This document shows, piece after piece, positions 1 to 10,500 of a stretch of DNA of 39,894 nucleotides (its first letter is position 1; each line of letters begins with the position of its first letter). A program made the translations under genes and the position numbers. Under the pieces are notes generated by a model. It saw only the letters and a program-made list of their open reading frames with translations. It had not been told where the DNA came from and made no database searches. The stretch comes from Actinomycetota bacterium (GTDB taxonomy: Bacteria; Actinomycetota; Actinomycetes; Nanopelagicales; Nanopelagicaceae), in NCBI GenBank assembly GCA_009699375.1, contig WLOF01000006.1, positions 1 to 39,894 on the forward strand, read 5' to 3'.

Positions 1-257
1 AATGCGGCAATGCCAACATAAATAACGATGAACGCTACGAAGCGCCAGCGGTTTGTTCTTGGAATCGTAATGAGATGATCAACTGCGCCGTGGGGAATTC
101 CTATCATGAGGGCAATTACTGATAGGACTACCTGCCAACTGAGATTATTACTGTCTATCAGTGACCTAAAAAGCAGGCTCACAAGAACAGCAAAAAGAAT
201 TGCGAGGTTTGAAAATAGCCGAACACCAGAAAATAGCCGTTGTGGCACCACGCTCAT
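1..257 (-). CDS. blh: Brp/Blh family beta-carotene 15,15'-dioxygenase (N-terminal part, runs off window edge)
   Basis: Reverse-strand reading from ATG at 255-257: MSVVPQRLFSGVRLFSNLAILFAVLVSLLFRSLIDSNNLSWQVVLSVIALMIGIPHGAVDHLITIPRTNRWRFVAFIVIYVGIAA; GIPHGAVDH matches the Brp/Blh GxPHGAxDH motif. Missing from the ORF track because it is open at the edge. Confidence 0.85.
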   Translation of the reverse strand, partial: MSVVPQRLFSGVRLFSNLAILFAVLVSLLFRSLIDSNNLSWQVVLSVIALMIGIPHGAVDHLITIPRTNRWRFVAFIVIYVGIAA

Positions 258-301
258 TATTTCATTCTAGACAATTCTGCGAATAACGGAAGAATACGTC
301 C

Positions 302-640
302 ATGACTAAATGGGGCTACGTTGCGATGCTCGCCTTCACCGTTGTGGGCTCATTCTGGTTAGAGATTGCGCTCAAGGTTGGAGTACTGCGTCGAATTAAA
401 CGATTGACTCTCTCGCTCCTTCCAGTGGCTCTTATTTTCCTCACTTGGGATGCTTACGCTGTCGCACACAAACATTGGCGCTTTGATAAGAATCAGATGC
501 TCGGGTTTGTTGGTCCTTTCCAGATCCCTCTCGAGGAGTACCTATTTTTTATTATTGTTCCTGTTGCATGTGTCATGACGCTCGAAGGCGTAAGGCGAGT
601 CAAGAAACATTGGCCAGTTGGTGATGGCGATGAGTTATAG
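302..640 (+). CDS. crtYc: lycopene cyclase domain protein, CrtYc-type subunit
   Basis: 112 aa, three predicted TM segments, PLEEYLFF motif typical of heterodimeric lycopene cyclase domains; followed by an overlapping second domain gene. Confidence 0.8.
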   Translation: MTKWGYVAMLAFTVVGSFWLEIALKVGVLRRIKRLTLSLLPVALIFLTWDAYAVAHKHWRFDKNQMLGFVGPFQIPLEEYLFFIIVPVACVMTLEGVRRVKKHWPVGDGDEL

Positions 641-932
641 CGATCTCGCGATAACCGCGATGCTGATAGCAGTAATGTCCGATCTCTTCATCGTGCGTAC
701 ACAACTTCTGACGAAAGCAATTTTCTGGACTTCCTACTCGATTATCTTGCCAATGCAGCTCATTACTAATTGGTGGCTTACTTCACGCTTTATTGTCATT
801 TATAACCCAAATACAATTATCGGAACACGGGTAGCTGGCGCACCAATAGAGGACCTACTCTTTGGCTTTTCATTGGTGCTGACAACTATGTCGATGTGGG
901 TTTATGTTGGAAAGCGCTTCAATCGCAAATAG
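624..932 (+). CDS. crtYd: lycopene cyclase domain protein, CrtYd-type subunit
   Basis: APIEDLLFGF motif; overlaps the 3' end of crtYc. The ORF track starts at TTG 618; ATG 624 or ATG 630 is more plausible. Confidence 0.8.
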   Translation: MAMSYSDLAITAMLIAVMSDLFIVRTQLLTKAIFWTSYSIILPMQLITNWWLTSRFIVIYNPNTIIGTRVAGAPIEDLLFGFSLVLTTMSMWVYVGKRFNRK

Positions 933-935
933 CTT

Positions 936-1172
936 TTAGTTGATAAACGAATAGCCAACAAGCAATAGAACAATTATCCCAACAATAACTTTATTGTTTT
1001 TTTGCTCCAAAAACTTCTTTGTGGGTTGTAAAAAAGTAGCCAATAACAAGAACGCTCCTGGAACTATGATGCTGAGGCTGTGTAAGACCACGCTATTGTG
1101 TCCAGTTTGATAACGCATATTAATAAGGCCCAGCGCAACTAAAAGATATCCGCCAAATCGAAGGTTTGTCAT
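936..1172 (-). CDS. small (78 aa) predicted integral membrane protein, unknown function
   Basis: ORF with 2-3 hydrophobic helices, tightly packed between crtYd and the actinorhodopsin terminator. Confidence 0.6.
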   Translation of the reverse strand: MTNLRFGGYLLVALGLINMRYQTGHNSVVLHSLSIIVPGAFLLLATFLQPTKKFLEQKNNKVIVGIIVLLLVGYSFIN

Positions 1173-1204
1173 TTCCCTATCCTAACTGATTAAGCATAAA
1201 AATA

Positions 1205-1236
1205 AGGAGGGGCGCCAATTGCTTGGCGCCCCTCCT
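1205..1236 (-). terminator. intrinsic terminator of the actinorhodopsin gene
   Basis: Perfect 14-bp inverted repeat aggaggggcgccaa-ttgc-ttggcgcccctcct, followed on the minus strand by TTATTTTT. Confidence 0.85.
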
Positions 1237-1264
1237 ATTAAGAGATTTAATTAGTTTTAACTAA

Positions 1265-2038
1265 TTAGTGATCGTCCTTCATGCCTTCAGCAACAGACTT
1301 CATCTTTGCAATCTTGTAGATTGTTAGACCGAATACGCACTTAGCAAGTACGTCTGCAACTGTGTAACCAATCTGGCGATCAGTAAAGAGCATGGCCATC
1401 TGGCTTGTAGATGGATCCTTTACCAAGATTGGGATCAAGTATGAAACTGGGTAAACGCCCCATGTGGCGAGCAAGAGCCAGCGCAAGCGGCCGACAGTTG
1501 CTGCAACACCTTCAGGTTGACGTTCCAATGACTTTGTTAGTTCTGCGAAGAGAACATAAAGAATGTAAAGGAATGGAATTGTTGATAAGATTCCGTAGAG
1601 AATCTTTGTTCCATTGACTGATGAAATTTCTCCTGGGTAACCCAAGATGATCATCGCTGCAGATGCAGGAACTAAGCGATAAATCAATGACTTAGAAACT
1701 GCCTTGGCAAGGCCAAGAACTGCAATTACTTCTACGAGAAGTAGTGGGACTGTAAGGATCCAGTCAACATAGCGATATGCCTCGTTGAATGAACCTTGTG
1801 ATGTTCCGAGAGTAACTGCTTCCTTCATTGATGATTCGTTGAAGGAGTTGAAGATTCGGAAGTAGTGATAAGCGGCAATAAAAGTCACCATTGATGACAT
1901 AACTAGTGCAGCGCGATACTTAGGTAGAACGCGGGATTGCGATACCAATGTATAAACGGTGCAAGCAAGCATCGAAATTAGGCCAAAGGAGAAAATGTTG
2001 TAGAGAGAACTCCATTGACTACTTGAGAGTTGTAGCAT
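1265..2038 (-). CDS. actR: actinorhodopsin, light-driven proton pump (microbial rhodopsin)
   Basis: 257 aa; RYVDWILTVPLLLVEVI (D92/T96/E103 = proton-pump DTE triad), Schiff-base lysine in VADVLAKCVFG (K233), H58 in AAYHYFRI. Confidence 0.95.
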   Translation of the reverse strand: MLQLSSSQWSSLYNIFSFGLISMLACTVYTLVSQSRVLPKYRAALVMSSMVTFIAAYHYFRIFNSFNESSMKEAVTLGTSQGSFNEAYRYVDWILTVPLLLVEVIAVLGLAKAVSKSLIYRLVPASAAMIILGYPGEISSVNGTKILYGILSTIPFLYILYVLFAELTKSLERQPEGVAATVGRLRWLLLATWGVYPVSYLIPILVKDPSTSQMAMLFTDRQIGYTVADVLAKCVFGLTIYKIAKMKSVAEGMKDDH

Positions 2039-2223
2039 TTAGCAATGCCTCCATGAGGTGTGGGTCCAACCGCATTGTTGCGACCGGGCTCAGGAAGGGC
2101 GAAGGGTCGGGGATTGGTGACCTCTGCCACTCTGAACGAGAATATTGTGAAGGAAAACTCAGGCTTCTGCCACCTGAAACAAAGGAAATTCTCAAAATCA
2201 CCACCTTTTTTTCATTGCCTCTG

Positions 2224-2260
2224 CGCAAAAAATCAAGGCAAAAGCACATTTCTGCCTTGA
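2224..2260 (-). terminator. intrinsic terminator downstream of the ppx-udgB unit
   Basis: 8-bp stem tcaaggca (2233-2240) / tgccttga (2253-2260), 12-nt loop, followed on the minus strand by TTTTTTGCGC. Confidence 0.7.
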
Positions 2261-2313
2261 GTGCGGTGCCCCAAAAACAGGGCTAAGGATGCCGTGATAC
2301 TTAAAGAAAAACC

Positions 2314-3123
2314 CTATCCCACTGACTGCGAAAACTTGGCAGCTTTTTTTAACACAGAGTCCAACATCGTTGTTGTGAGTTTTCCTGTAAAAGTATTTTG
2401 CTGACTGGGGTGATAACTCGCAATAAGGAGGTAGTCAACTCCTTCATGTCTGTATCGAAATTCTGCACCATGACCGAATTTGGTAGTTGTAAGGGGATGT
2501 CCCAACTCGCGAAGAGTTGTGAAAAGCGCGCTCCATGCGAATGATCCAAGGCCGACAAATGCTCGAGTTGTTGGGAGTGCTAATTCGAATTCACGTAAAA
2601 GCCAAGGCGCGCACGTATCACGTTCATCATTGCTTGGCTTGTTATCTGGAGGTGCGCAGCGCACTGCAGTAGTAATTCTTGTGTGCTTCAGTTCTTGCTT
2701 GTCATCTTTATGAATGCTTGTTCCAATTTTTGCAATTCCGATCCGATGAAGTGAACCAAATAACCAATCACCAGAAGGATCTCCCGTAAAAACTCTGCCT
2801 GTGCGATTTGCACCATGTGCACCAGGTGCTAAACCGATAATCAACATTCGCGGTTTATTCGATCCAAATCCACTAATGGGTTTTCCCCAATAATCCTGAT
2901 CCAGGTACGCCTTACGTTTTGTAATTGCTATTTCTTCCCGCCAAGTAACCAAGCGAGGACAGGCAAAACAGTTTGTGATGTGTTGATCTAGTTGATTGAG
3001 TGACGTGGTGGCATGCGCAACTTTAGGCAACTGGCTTTTCTTAATGCGAACCTCAGTTGAGTTCTTACGAGGAGGCAAGTGACCAAGCAATTCCGTCGAG
3101 AATATCTGTCTCACATGCAACAA
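2314..3123 (-). CDS. udgB: uracil-DNA glycosylase, family 5 (UdgB-like)
   Basis: CFACPRLVTWREE and GLAPGAHGANRTGRVFTGDPSGDWLF motifs. The start is probably downstream of 3123, because the ORF overlaps ppx by ~59 nt. Confidence 0.85.
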   Translation of the reverse strand: MLHVRQIFSTELLGHLPPRKNSTEVRIKKSQLPKVAHATTSLNQLDQHITNCFACPRLVTWREEIAITKRKAYLDQDYWGKPISGFGSNKPRMLIIGLAPGAHGANRTGRVFTGDPSGDWLFGSLHRIGIAKIGTSIHKDDKQELKHTRITTAVRCAPPDNKPSNDERDTCAPWLLREFELALPTTRAFVGLGSFAWSALFTTLRELGHPLTTTKFGHGAEFRYRHEGVDYLLIASYHPSQQNTFTGKLTTTMLDSVLKKAAKFSQSVG

Positions 3124-3979
3124 ACTCTTTTGCGCCCGTTGCAGACATTACTTGTGACAAAACCAGGGATCCTGCTGTAATAACATCGACTCGGCCAGGG
3201 TGCATATAACCCAAATTAGCCCTCTGATCTCTTGTCATTTCTAAAAACATCTGCGAAATCTCATGCACTTTTTCTGCAGATACCCTCGATAAATGAATAG
3301 CGTGACGATCATACGAATCCAACGCTAGTGACGCGGCTGCAACGGTAGTAGCAGTACCAGCGACTGCAACTAAAGTTTTGGCTTTCTTTAGTGGAACGCT
3401 TTGTCCAGCTAAGGCAATGGCTTCTTGAATATCGGAAGTTGCGGATGCAATCTCTTTTTGAGTTGGTGGATCAGATTTAAAATGACGTTCAGACATGCGA
3501 ACACATCCGATGTTGACACTCTTTGCAGATTCAACACTTACTCCACCAAAAACAAACTCCGTAGATCCTCCCCCAATATCAACAACAAGAAATGGTGCAC
3601 CACTTGTTGGCAATTCCTTAGTCGCGCCTTGAAAAGAAAGTGTTGCTTCTTCGTCTCCAGAAATAACTTCAGGGTAAAGGCCTAGACGCTCATGAACACC
3701 GTTTAGAAATAAGTCACGATTAGTTGCGTCCCTGGAGGCGCTGGTGGCGCAGAATCGAATTTTCTCAACACCTCTGCGCGCGATGTCAGCTGCAAATTGG
3801 TCAACTGCCTTGAGGGTGCGCGCGATTGCATCAGGGTGAAATTGACCAGTTTCATCAACTCCTTGTCCAAGTCGAACTATTTCCATTGTTCGATAAATTT
3901 CGCGGAAATTCGCCCCATCAATATCAGCTACAAGTAGTCGAATTGAATTTGTTCCGCAGTCAATGGCAGCTACGCGCAT
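3065..3979 (-). CDS. ppx: Ppx/GppA phosphatase family (exopolyphosphatase)
   Basis: MRVAAIDCGTNSIRLLVADI and VVDIGGGSTEFVFG signatures. Confidence 0.92.
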   Translation of the reverse strand: MRVAAIDCGTNSIRLLVADIDGANFREIYRTMEIVRLGQGVDETGQFHPDAIARTLKAVDQFAADIARRGVEKIRFCATSASRDATNRDLFLNGVHERLGLYPEVISGDEEATLSFQGATKELPTSGAPFLVVDIGGGSTEFVFGGVSVESAKSVNIGCVRMSERHFKSDPPTQKEIASATSDIQEAIALAGQSVPLKKAKTLVAVAGTATTVAAASLALDSYDRHAIHLSRVSAEKVHEISQMFLEMTRDQRANLGYMHPGRVDVITAGSLVLSQVMSATGAKEFVACETDILDGIAWSLASS

Positions 3980-4497
3980 TATTTTTCGTTCCCACTAACG
4001 TTTTCGCAACATGGTTGATCCGTCCACCATTTCGCAAGTTGCGCCAGCGCTTCATCTCCAAGTGGATTAACGCCTTGACCAGCGCTGAGAGAGTGGGCAA
4101 CAAGTGAATGAAGGCACTTCACTCGATCCGGCATTCCACCTGCAGAGATATCTTCAAGTTCTGGAACATCGATACCTAGCGCACTTCGCGCTGCAATGTA
4201 ATCATCGTGTGCAGCATGATATTGACCAGCTAAATCTAGATCGGTCAGAAGTCGCTGATTCATTGTGTTCATGAGGCCACTGGATTCAAGAGTTGATATT
4301 GCTCCAGTTAAACGTGGACAAGTCGCGTAATAGAAGGTGGGAAAAGGGGTTCCGTCTGCCAATCGTGGCTCTGTTTCAACAACAGCAGGTTCGCCACAAG
4401 GACATCTATAAGCAATTGCATGCACGTCCCTAGGAGTTCGCCCTAACTGTATTTCAATACTATCAAGATCAGATTGCGTGGCTTTCTCCTGGCTCAC
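3979..4497 (-). CDS. DUF501 domain-containing protein
   Basis: IEIQLGRTPRDVHAIAYRCPCGEPAVVETEPRLADGTPFPTFYYATCPRL typical of DUF501. A GTG start at 4497 overlaps the TGA of the upstream gene (GTGA). Confidence 0.85.
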   Translation of the reverse strand: MSQEKATQSDLDSIEIQLGRTPRDVHAIAYRCPCGEPAVVETEPRLADGTPFPTFYYATCPRLTGAISTLESSGLMNTMNQRLLTDLDLAGQYHAAHDDYIAARSALGIDVPELEDISAGGMPDRVKCLHSLVAHSLSAGQGVNPLGDEALAQLAKWWTDQPCCENVSGNEK

Positions 4498-4943
4498 AAA
4501 TTTTGCACTTCTGTAATAGATGAAATTACTCTGTTGTACCAAGGAAGTCCGCTTGGTAAATCTTTAGATACGGCAGTTTTCGGAGCGCTTTGCGTTCCTT
4601 GAGTTGAATCAGTAACGATGTATTGACGCTCTCCTGGCATAATGAAATGTAATCTTTCGCGCGCTTGCGATTTGATATATGCAGGATCTCTCCATCGTTC
4701 TAGTTCGCGTTTGGCTTCCGCAAGAGCAAGATCACCCGAATGAAGTTGGGCCTTAACTGCATTTATTTGTGCTCTTTGAGCAAAATATCGCTGAGTCGGT
4801 GGAGCTAAAGTAAATGCAAGAATAAATAAAATGATCCCAAGTGTGAGCGAACGACCAGATCCCCTGGTTCGGGAATTATTACGAGAGCGCGAAAATCGAG
4901 AACGACGCGGACCTCGAGCATAAGGTGATCGACGCGTTACCAA
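4494..4943 (-). CDS. septum formation initiator family protein (FtsB/DivIC-like)
   Basis: Basic N-terminus, one TM, coiled coil then ERWRDPAYIKSQARERLHFIMPGERQYIV; located eno-ftsB-DUF501-ppx as in other actinobacteria. Confidence 0.85.
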   Translation of the reverse strand: MVTRRSPYARGPRRSRFSRSRNNSRTRGSGRSLTLGIILFILAFTLAPPTQRYFAQRAQINAVKAQLHSGDLALAEAKRELERWRDPAYIKSQARERLHFIMPGERQYIVTDSTQGTQSAPKTAVSKDLPSGLPWYNRVISSITEVQNL

Positions 4944-4946
4944 AAT

Positions 4947-6251
<1,305 letters not shown>

Positions 6252-6285
6252 TCACACCCATGCATGCAACAGCATGTCGAGAGGC

Positions 6286-6939
6286 TTATCGTACCGTGCT
6301 TTCAATTTGGGTTATCTCAGCGATTAAACCGCGAGCCGCATCTCTTAGCGCGCCTTCTGGATCAACGCCGTTCTCTTGTGCCCAAGCGATAGTCGCTAAT
6401 AGAACTTCACCAACTGATTCTTTAGTTGCTTGCGCCGGTTTCACAATTTCTGTAGGAATGGTTAGCGAAAGTTTGTTTTTCTCTGCTCTATATAGCAATT
6501 TACTTACCAAGGTTAATGCGGGCTGAGCCAAGGGAACTCCGTCAACTGCAGACGTTCGCCCCTTTTCGATCGCCTTTAAGGCTTCCCAATTTTCGAGTAC
6601 TTCATCACTTGATGAAACTTTCACATCACCAAACACATGAGGGTGGCGGCGAATAAGTTTGTCTGCAACTTTCTCGGCTACATCTTCAATCGAAAACGGT
6701 TCTGTCGGATGTTCTTGAGCAATTCGCGCATGAAAATAGACTTGAAGTAAAACATCGCCCAGTTCTTCAAGCATTGCTTCTCGGTCGGTAGTTTCGACTG
6801 CCTCAATATATTCGTAAGACTCTTCTAGCAAAAACTTAATGAGTGTTTCGTGTGTCTGCTCTGCATCCCAAACACAACCGCCTGGAGAACGTAATTGGTC
6901 CATCACTGCAACGAGGCGTTGCAAGTGAGATTGCGTCAT
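6286..6939 (-). CDS. mazG: nucleoside triphosphate pyrophosphohydrolase MazG family
   Basis: LRSPGGCVWDAEQTHETLIKFLLEESYEYIEAVE...EELGDVLLQVYFHARIA motif; ATGA overlap with the upstream gene. Confidence 0.92.
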   Translation of the reverse strand: MTQSHLQRLVAVMDQLRSPGGCVWDAEQTHETLIKFLLEESYEYIEAVETTDREAMLEELGDVLLQVYFHARIAQEHPTEPFSIEDVAEKVADKLIRRHPHVFGDVKVSSSDEVLENWEALKAIEKGRTSAVDGVPLAQPALTLVSKLLYRAEKNKLSLTIPTEIVKPAQATKESVGEVLLATIAWAQENGVDPEGALRDAARGLIAEITQIESTVR

Positions 6940-7544
6940 GGTGTTGCGGCTGGACTTACTGCTGAGTTTGCAGAATCTACAGCCACGAGGTCAGCCATCG
7001 CATAATCCCATTTTCCATAGCGCGGATTAACATCAATCTTCTCCTTAGCTGCTTTAGCTGCAACTAATCTTTGGATTTGATCATTAACGCTGTTCTTATC
7101 TACTCCAGCAGCAACTGCCGCTTCTCCAATTTTGTCTGAAAGAATAAGAAGTTCTAGATAGGCATCAAGATCTACTGACGCAATATTTGCGCCTGCGAGT
7201 GCATTTGGTAGCCCATTTTCTCCACCAACTTGTTTCACGATGCTAGCTCGACGTGCATCTATTTCTGCTTTGGTCACTTTCATTTTTGCTTCTGAAGCAA
7301 TCTGACGAAAGAGTACAGAAATCAAATGAAATCGAAGTTGTCCACGAGTTAAATCTTCGCCAGTTTGCAACTGCATGCCAGCTTGATCCGTGCCAACTCG
7401 CTCTGCTAAAACCGTATCGATGCTCTTTTGAAGATCCGCTTGTGTAATTTTTGTAGATCCAACTGTGGCTGCAACGTTTACATGCGAACAACCTGTAAGA
7501 ATCATTGCGCTTGCAATTGTTAGCGCTACAAGTACTTTCTTCAC
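6936..7544 (-). CDS. SurA N-terminal domain lipoprotein
   Basis: MKKVLVALTIASAMILTGC lipobox and SurA_N-like helices; located between mfd and mazG. Confidence 0.75.
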   Translation of the reverse strand: MKKVLVALTIASAMILTGCSHVNVAATVGSTKITQADLQKSIDTVLAERVGTDQAGMQLQTGEDLTRGQLRFHLISVLFRQIASEAKMKVTKAEIDARRASIVKQVGGENGLPNALAGANIASVDLDAYLELLILSDKIGEAAVAAGVDKNSVNDQIQRLVAAKAAKEKIDVNPRYGKWDYAMADLVAVDSANSAVSPAATP

Positions 7545-10500
7545 TTCGTGCTCGCTTTCGTTGGCAAAATAGGAGTTGTTAAATTATGTATAGCCTCAGT
7601 TGCCCAAGGCAGAAGAGAAGTATCCCCTATAAGCGCCCCCGGTGTTGACGGTGACCATGTTTTGGCGCTGGGAAGGGCAACTAACACAGAATTTGTGGTC
7701 GATTTATATATGGAGCCCGGATAAACCCGGTTCAATTTGAGTTGGAGTGATTCAGATAACGACAATGGTCCAAGTCTTAAATATTTACCTTGTAAAACGA
7801 CCTCAGTGAGTTTGACCGATTTTGCAGTTGATCGAAGCCGTGCAACGCCCAATAAATTCTCTGCTTCTGCTGGGAGTTCACCAAATCTATCTACAAGCTC
7901 ATTGTGAATCTCTTCCACTGTTTCATCATTAGTGACATCTGCAAGTCGCCGATAAAGATCTAGACGCAACCGCTCACCGGGGACATATTCTGGAGCAAGG
8001 TGCGCATTTATTGGCAGTTCTACTTTACATTCGCGAATTTTCTCTTCACTCTCAATAATGCCACTCTTATAATCTTGAACAGCTTCACCGACCATGCGCA
8101 TATACAAATCAAAACCCACATCGGCTATGTGGCCTGACTGCTCACCTCCGAGAAGATTTCCAGCTCCCCGAATTTCTAAATCTTTAAGTGCAACTCTCAT
8201 GCCGGCACCGAGTTCAGTGTTAGCAGCAATTGTTGTTAACCGATCATGTGCCAGCTCGGTGAGAGGTTGATCTGCTGGATAAAGGAAATATGCATATGCG
8301 CGCTCCCTACCCCGTCCAACTCTTCCTCTGAGTTGATGTAACTGCGAAAGTCCAAACAAGTCTGCGCGTTCCACAATAAGTGTGTTGGCGTTTGCAATAT
8401 CCAATCCACTTTCAACAATGGTCGTACAAACTAGGACATCAAAGTCACGGTTCCAAAAGCCCAAAATGACATCTTCTAAAAGATGTTCTCCCATTTGGCC
8501 ATGTGCCACTCGAATTCGCGCCTCCGGAATAAGAGTCTGCAAATGTGACGCCACTCGATCTATTGATTCAACTCGATTGTGCACATAGAAAACTTGTCCA
8601 TCTCGTAACATTTCACGACGAATCGCAGCAATAATCTGTGCTTCTTCACTTGGGCCAACATAAGTCAAAATTGGGTGTCGTTCCTCAGGTGGGGTCGTTA
8701 TCGTCGACATCTCGCGGATACCGGTAACGGCCATTTCCAAGGTGCGCGGAATTGGTGTTGCCGACATTGCCAGAACATCAACTGTCGTTCTTAACTTTTT
8801 CAGGGATTCTTTCTGCTCTACACCGAAGCGTTGTTCTTCATCCACAATGACCAGTCCAAGATCTCTAAAATTTACATCCGCTGAAAGTAAGCGGTGGGTG
8901 CCAATAATCACATCAACACTTCCTGCACCGAGCTCACTAATAATTTCTTTGCTTTCCTTAGCTGAGTTGAAACGTGAAAGTCCTGCAACTTTGACCGGAA
9001 ATCCTGAATATCTTTCATTAAAAGTTGCCGAATGTTGTTGAACTAAAAGCGTTGTGGGAACCAATACTGCAACTTGCTTGCCATCCTGCACTGCCTTAAA
9101 AGCTGCGCGAATTGCAATCTCGGTTTTGCCGTAACCCACATCTCCACAAATAATACGATCCATAGGAAAAGGTTTTTCCATATCAGCTTTTACTTCGTTG
9201 ATAGTTGAAAGTTGGTCTGTCGTTTCAACATAGGAAAAAGCATCTTCCAGTTCTCTTTGCCATGGGGTATCAGGAGAGAATGCAAAACCGGGTGCACTTG
9301 TGCGAGCTGCATAAAGTCGAATTAGTTCACCAGCAATCTGTCGAACCGCTTTACGTGCTCGACCTTTTGCTTTCTGCCATTCACCACTTCCAATTCTATG
9401 AATTGTTGGCGATTCTCCCCCAACGTATTTACTTACTTGTTCAAGTGAATCTGTCGGTACAAAAATACGATCACCAGGTTGTCCTCGTTTGGCCGATGCA
9501 TACTCAATGACCAAATATTCTCGAGTGATTGATCCAGTCGTGCGATGAACCATCTCAATGTAACGACCAATTCCATGTTGCTCGTGCACAACATAATCAC
9601 CAGACTTGAGTTCCAAGGGATCGACAGCTTGTTTTCTCCGAGACGGCAATCGGTCTCCGTCTTTGCTACCACCTTTGCTACCCGAAAGATCGCGCTCAGT
9701 AATCAAAGCAAGTGAACAATCATTAACGACGAAACCATGACCGATATTGGACGTTGTGATTGTGAGAGTTCCTGAGGGTGGGGATGCAATCAAAGATGCA
9801 CTCATATTTACGGGTATGTCCGCACCACGAAATACTTCTGCATAACGTTGCGCTATACCCGCTCCCAGAGCAGAGAAAACAACTGCATATCGCTGTGCAA
9901 TTAAATCTGAAATTAAAGTAATAGCGCTCTCAGCATTGCCTCGCATTGGCTCAATGGGATTGCAATCTGCGAAGAATGTCTCTTCGTCCAAGTCATTTCC
10001 GAAAGGATTAAAATTCTGACATTGCAATTTGGTAGCGTGAATTTCGGCTTGAAGTTCGTCCCAAGCCAAATATGTTCCATCTCCATCATGCAGGGGTGAT
10101 TGAGCCCCTACTGCTGCATTTGACCATGAAGCAGCGAGAAATTCTTTGTTTGTAGAAAGTAAATCTGTTGCGCGTGATCGGATTCGCTCACTGTCCAAGA
10201 AGATAATTTCTGTGGATGGCAAAACCCTTTGAATAATGCTTTCTTGCGAATCGGTTAAGAGCGGAATAAGGGACTCCATTCCCTCTGTGACAATTCCTTG
10301 ACTAATTCTGTCGAGCACTTCTTTTGCACCAGGATATTTATCTATGAGTTTACTGGCTCTTTCACGAACTTCATCCGTCAACAAAAGTTCACGACAAGGA
10401 TAGATTGAAAGTTTTCCAGAAACTGCTTCGATACTTCTTTGATCAGAAACGTCAAAATAACTTAATTGCTCAATCTCATCCCCAAAGAAATCAACTCTCA

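Noticed and set aside
2041-2180. Candidate known riboswitch (TPP-, cobalamin-, SAM-IV- or c-di-AMP-like short matches) in the actR leader
   Set aside because: Only fragmentary resemblance (e.g. CCTGA...AATGC); the diagnostic conserved cores are absent, so no class is called.
2019-2286. Several overlapping short ORFs (66-112 aa) on both strands upstream of actR
   Set aside because: No recognisable domain, mutually overlapping, and they cover the terminator and leader region; better explained as non-coding.
8382-8588. Plus-strand shadow ORFs inside mfd (also 8742-9041, 9205-9510, 10405-10626, 10691-10888)
   Set aside because: Antisense to strongly conserved Mfd motifs; no independent protein signature.
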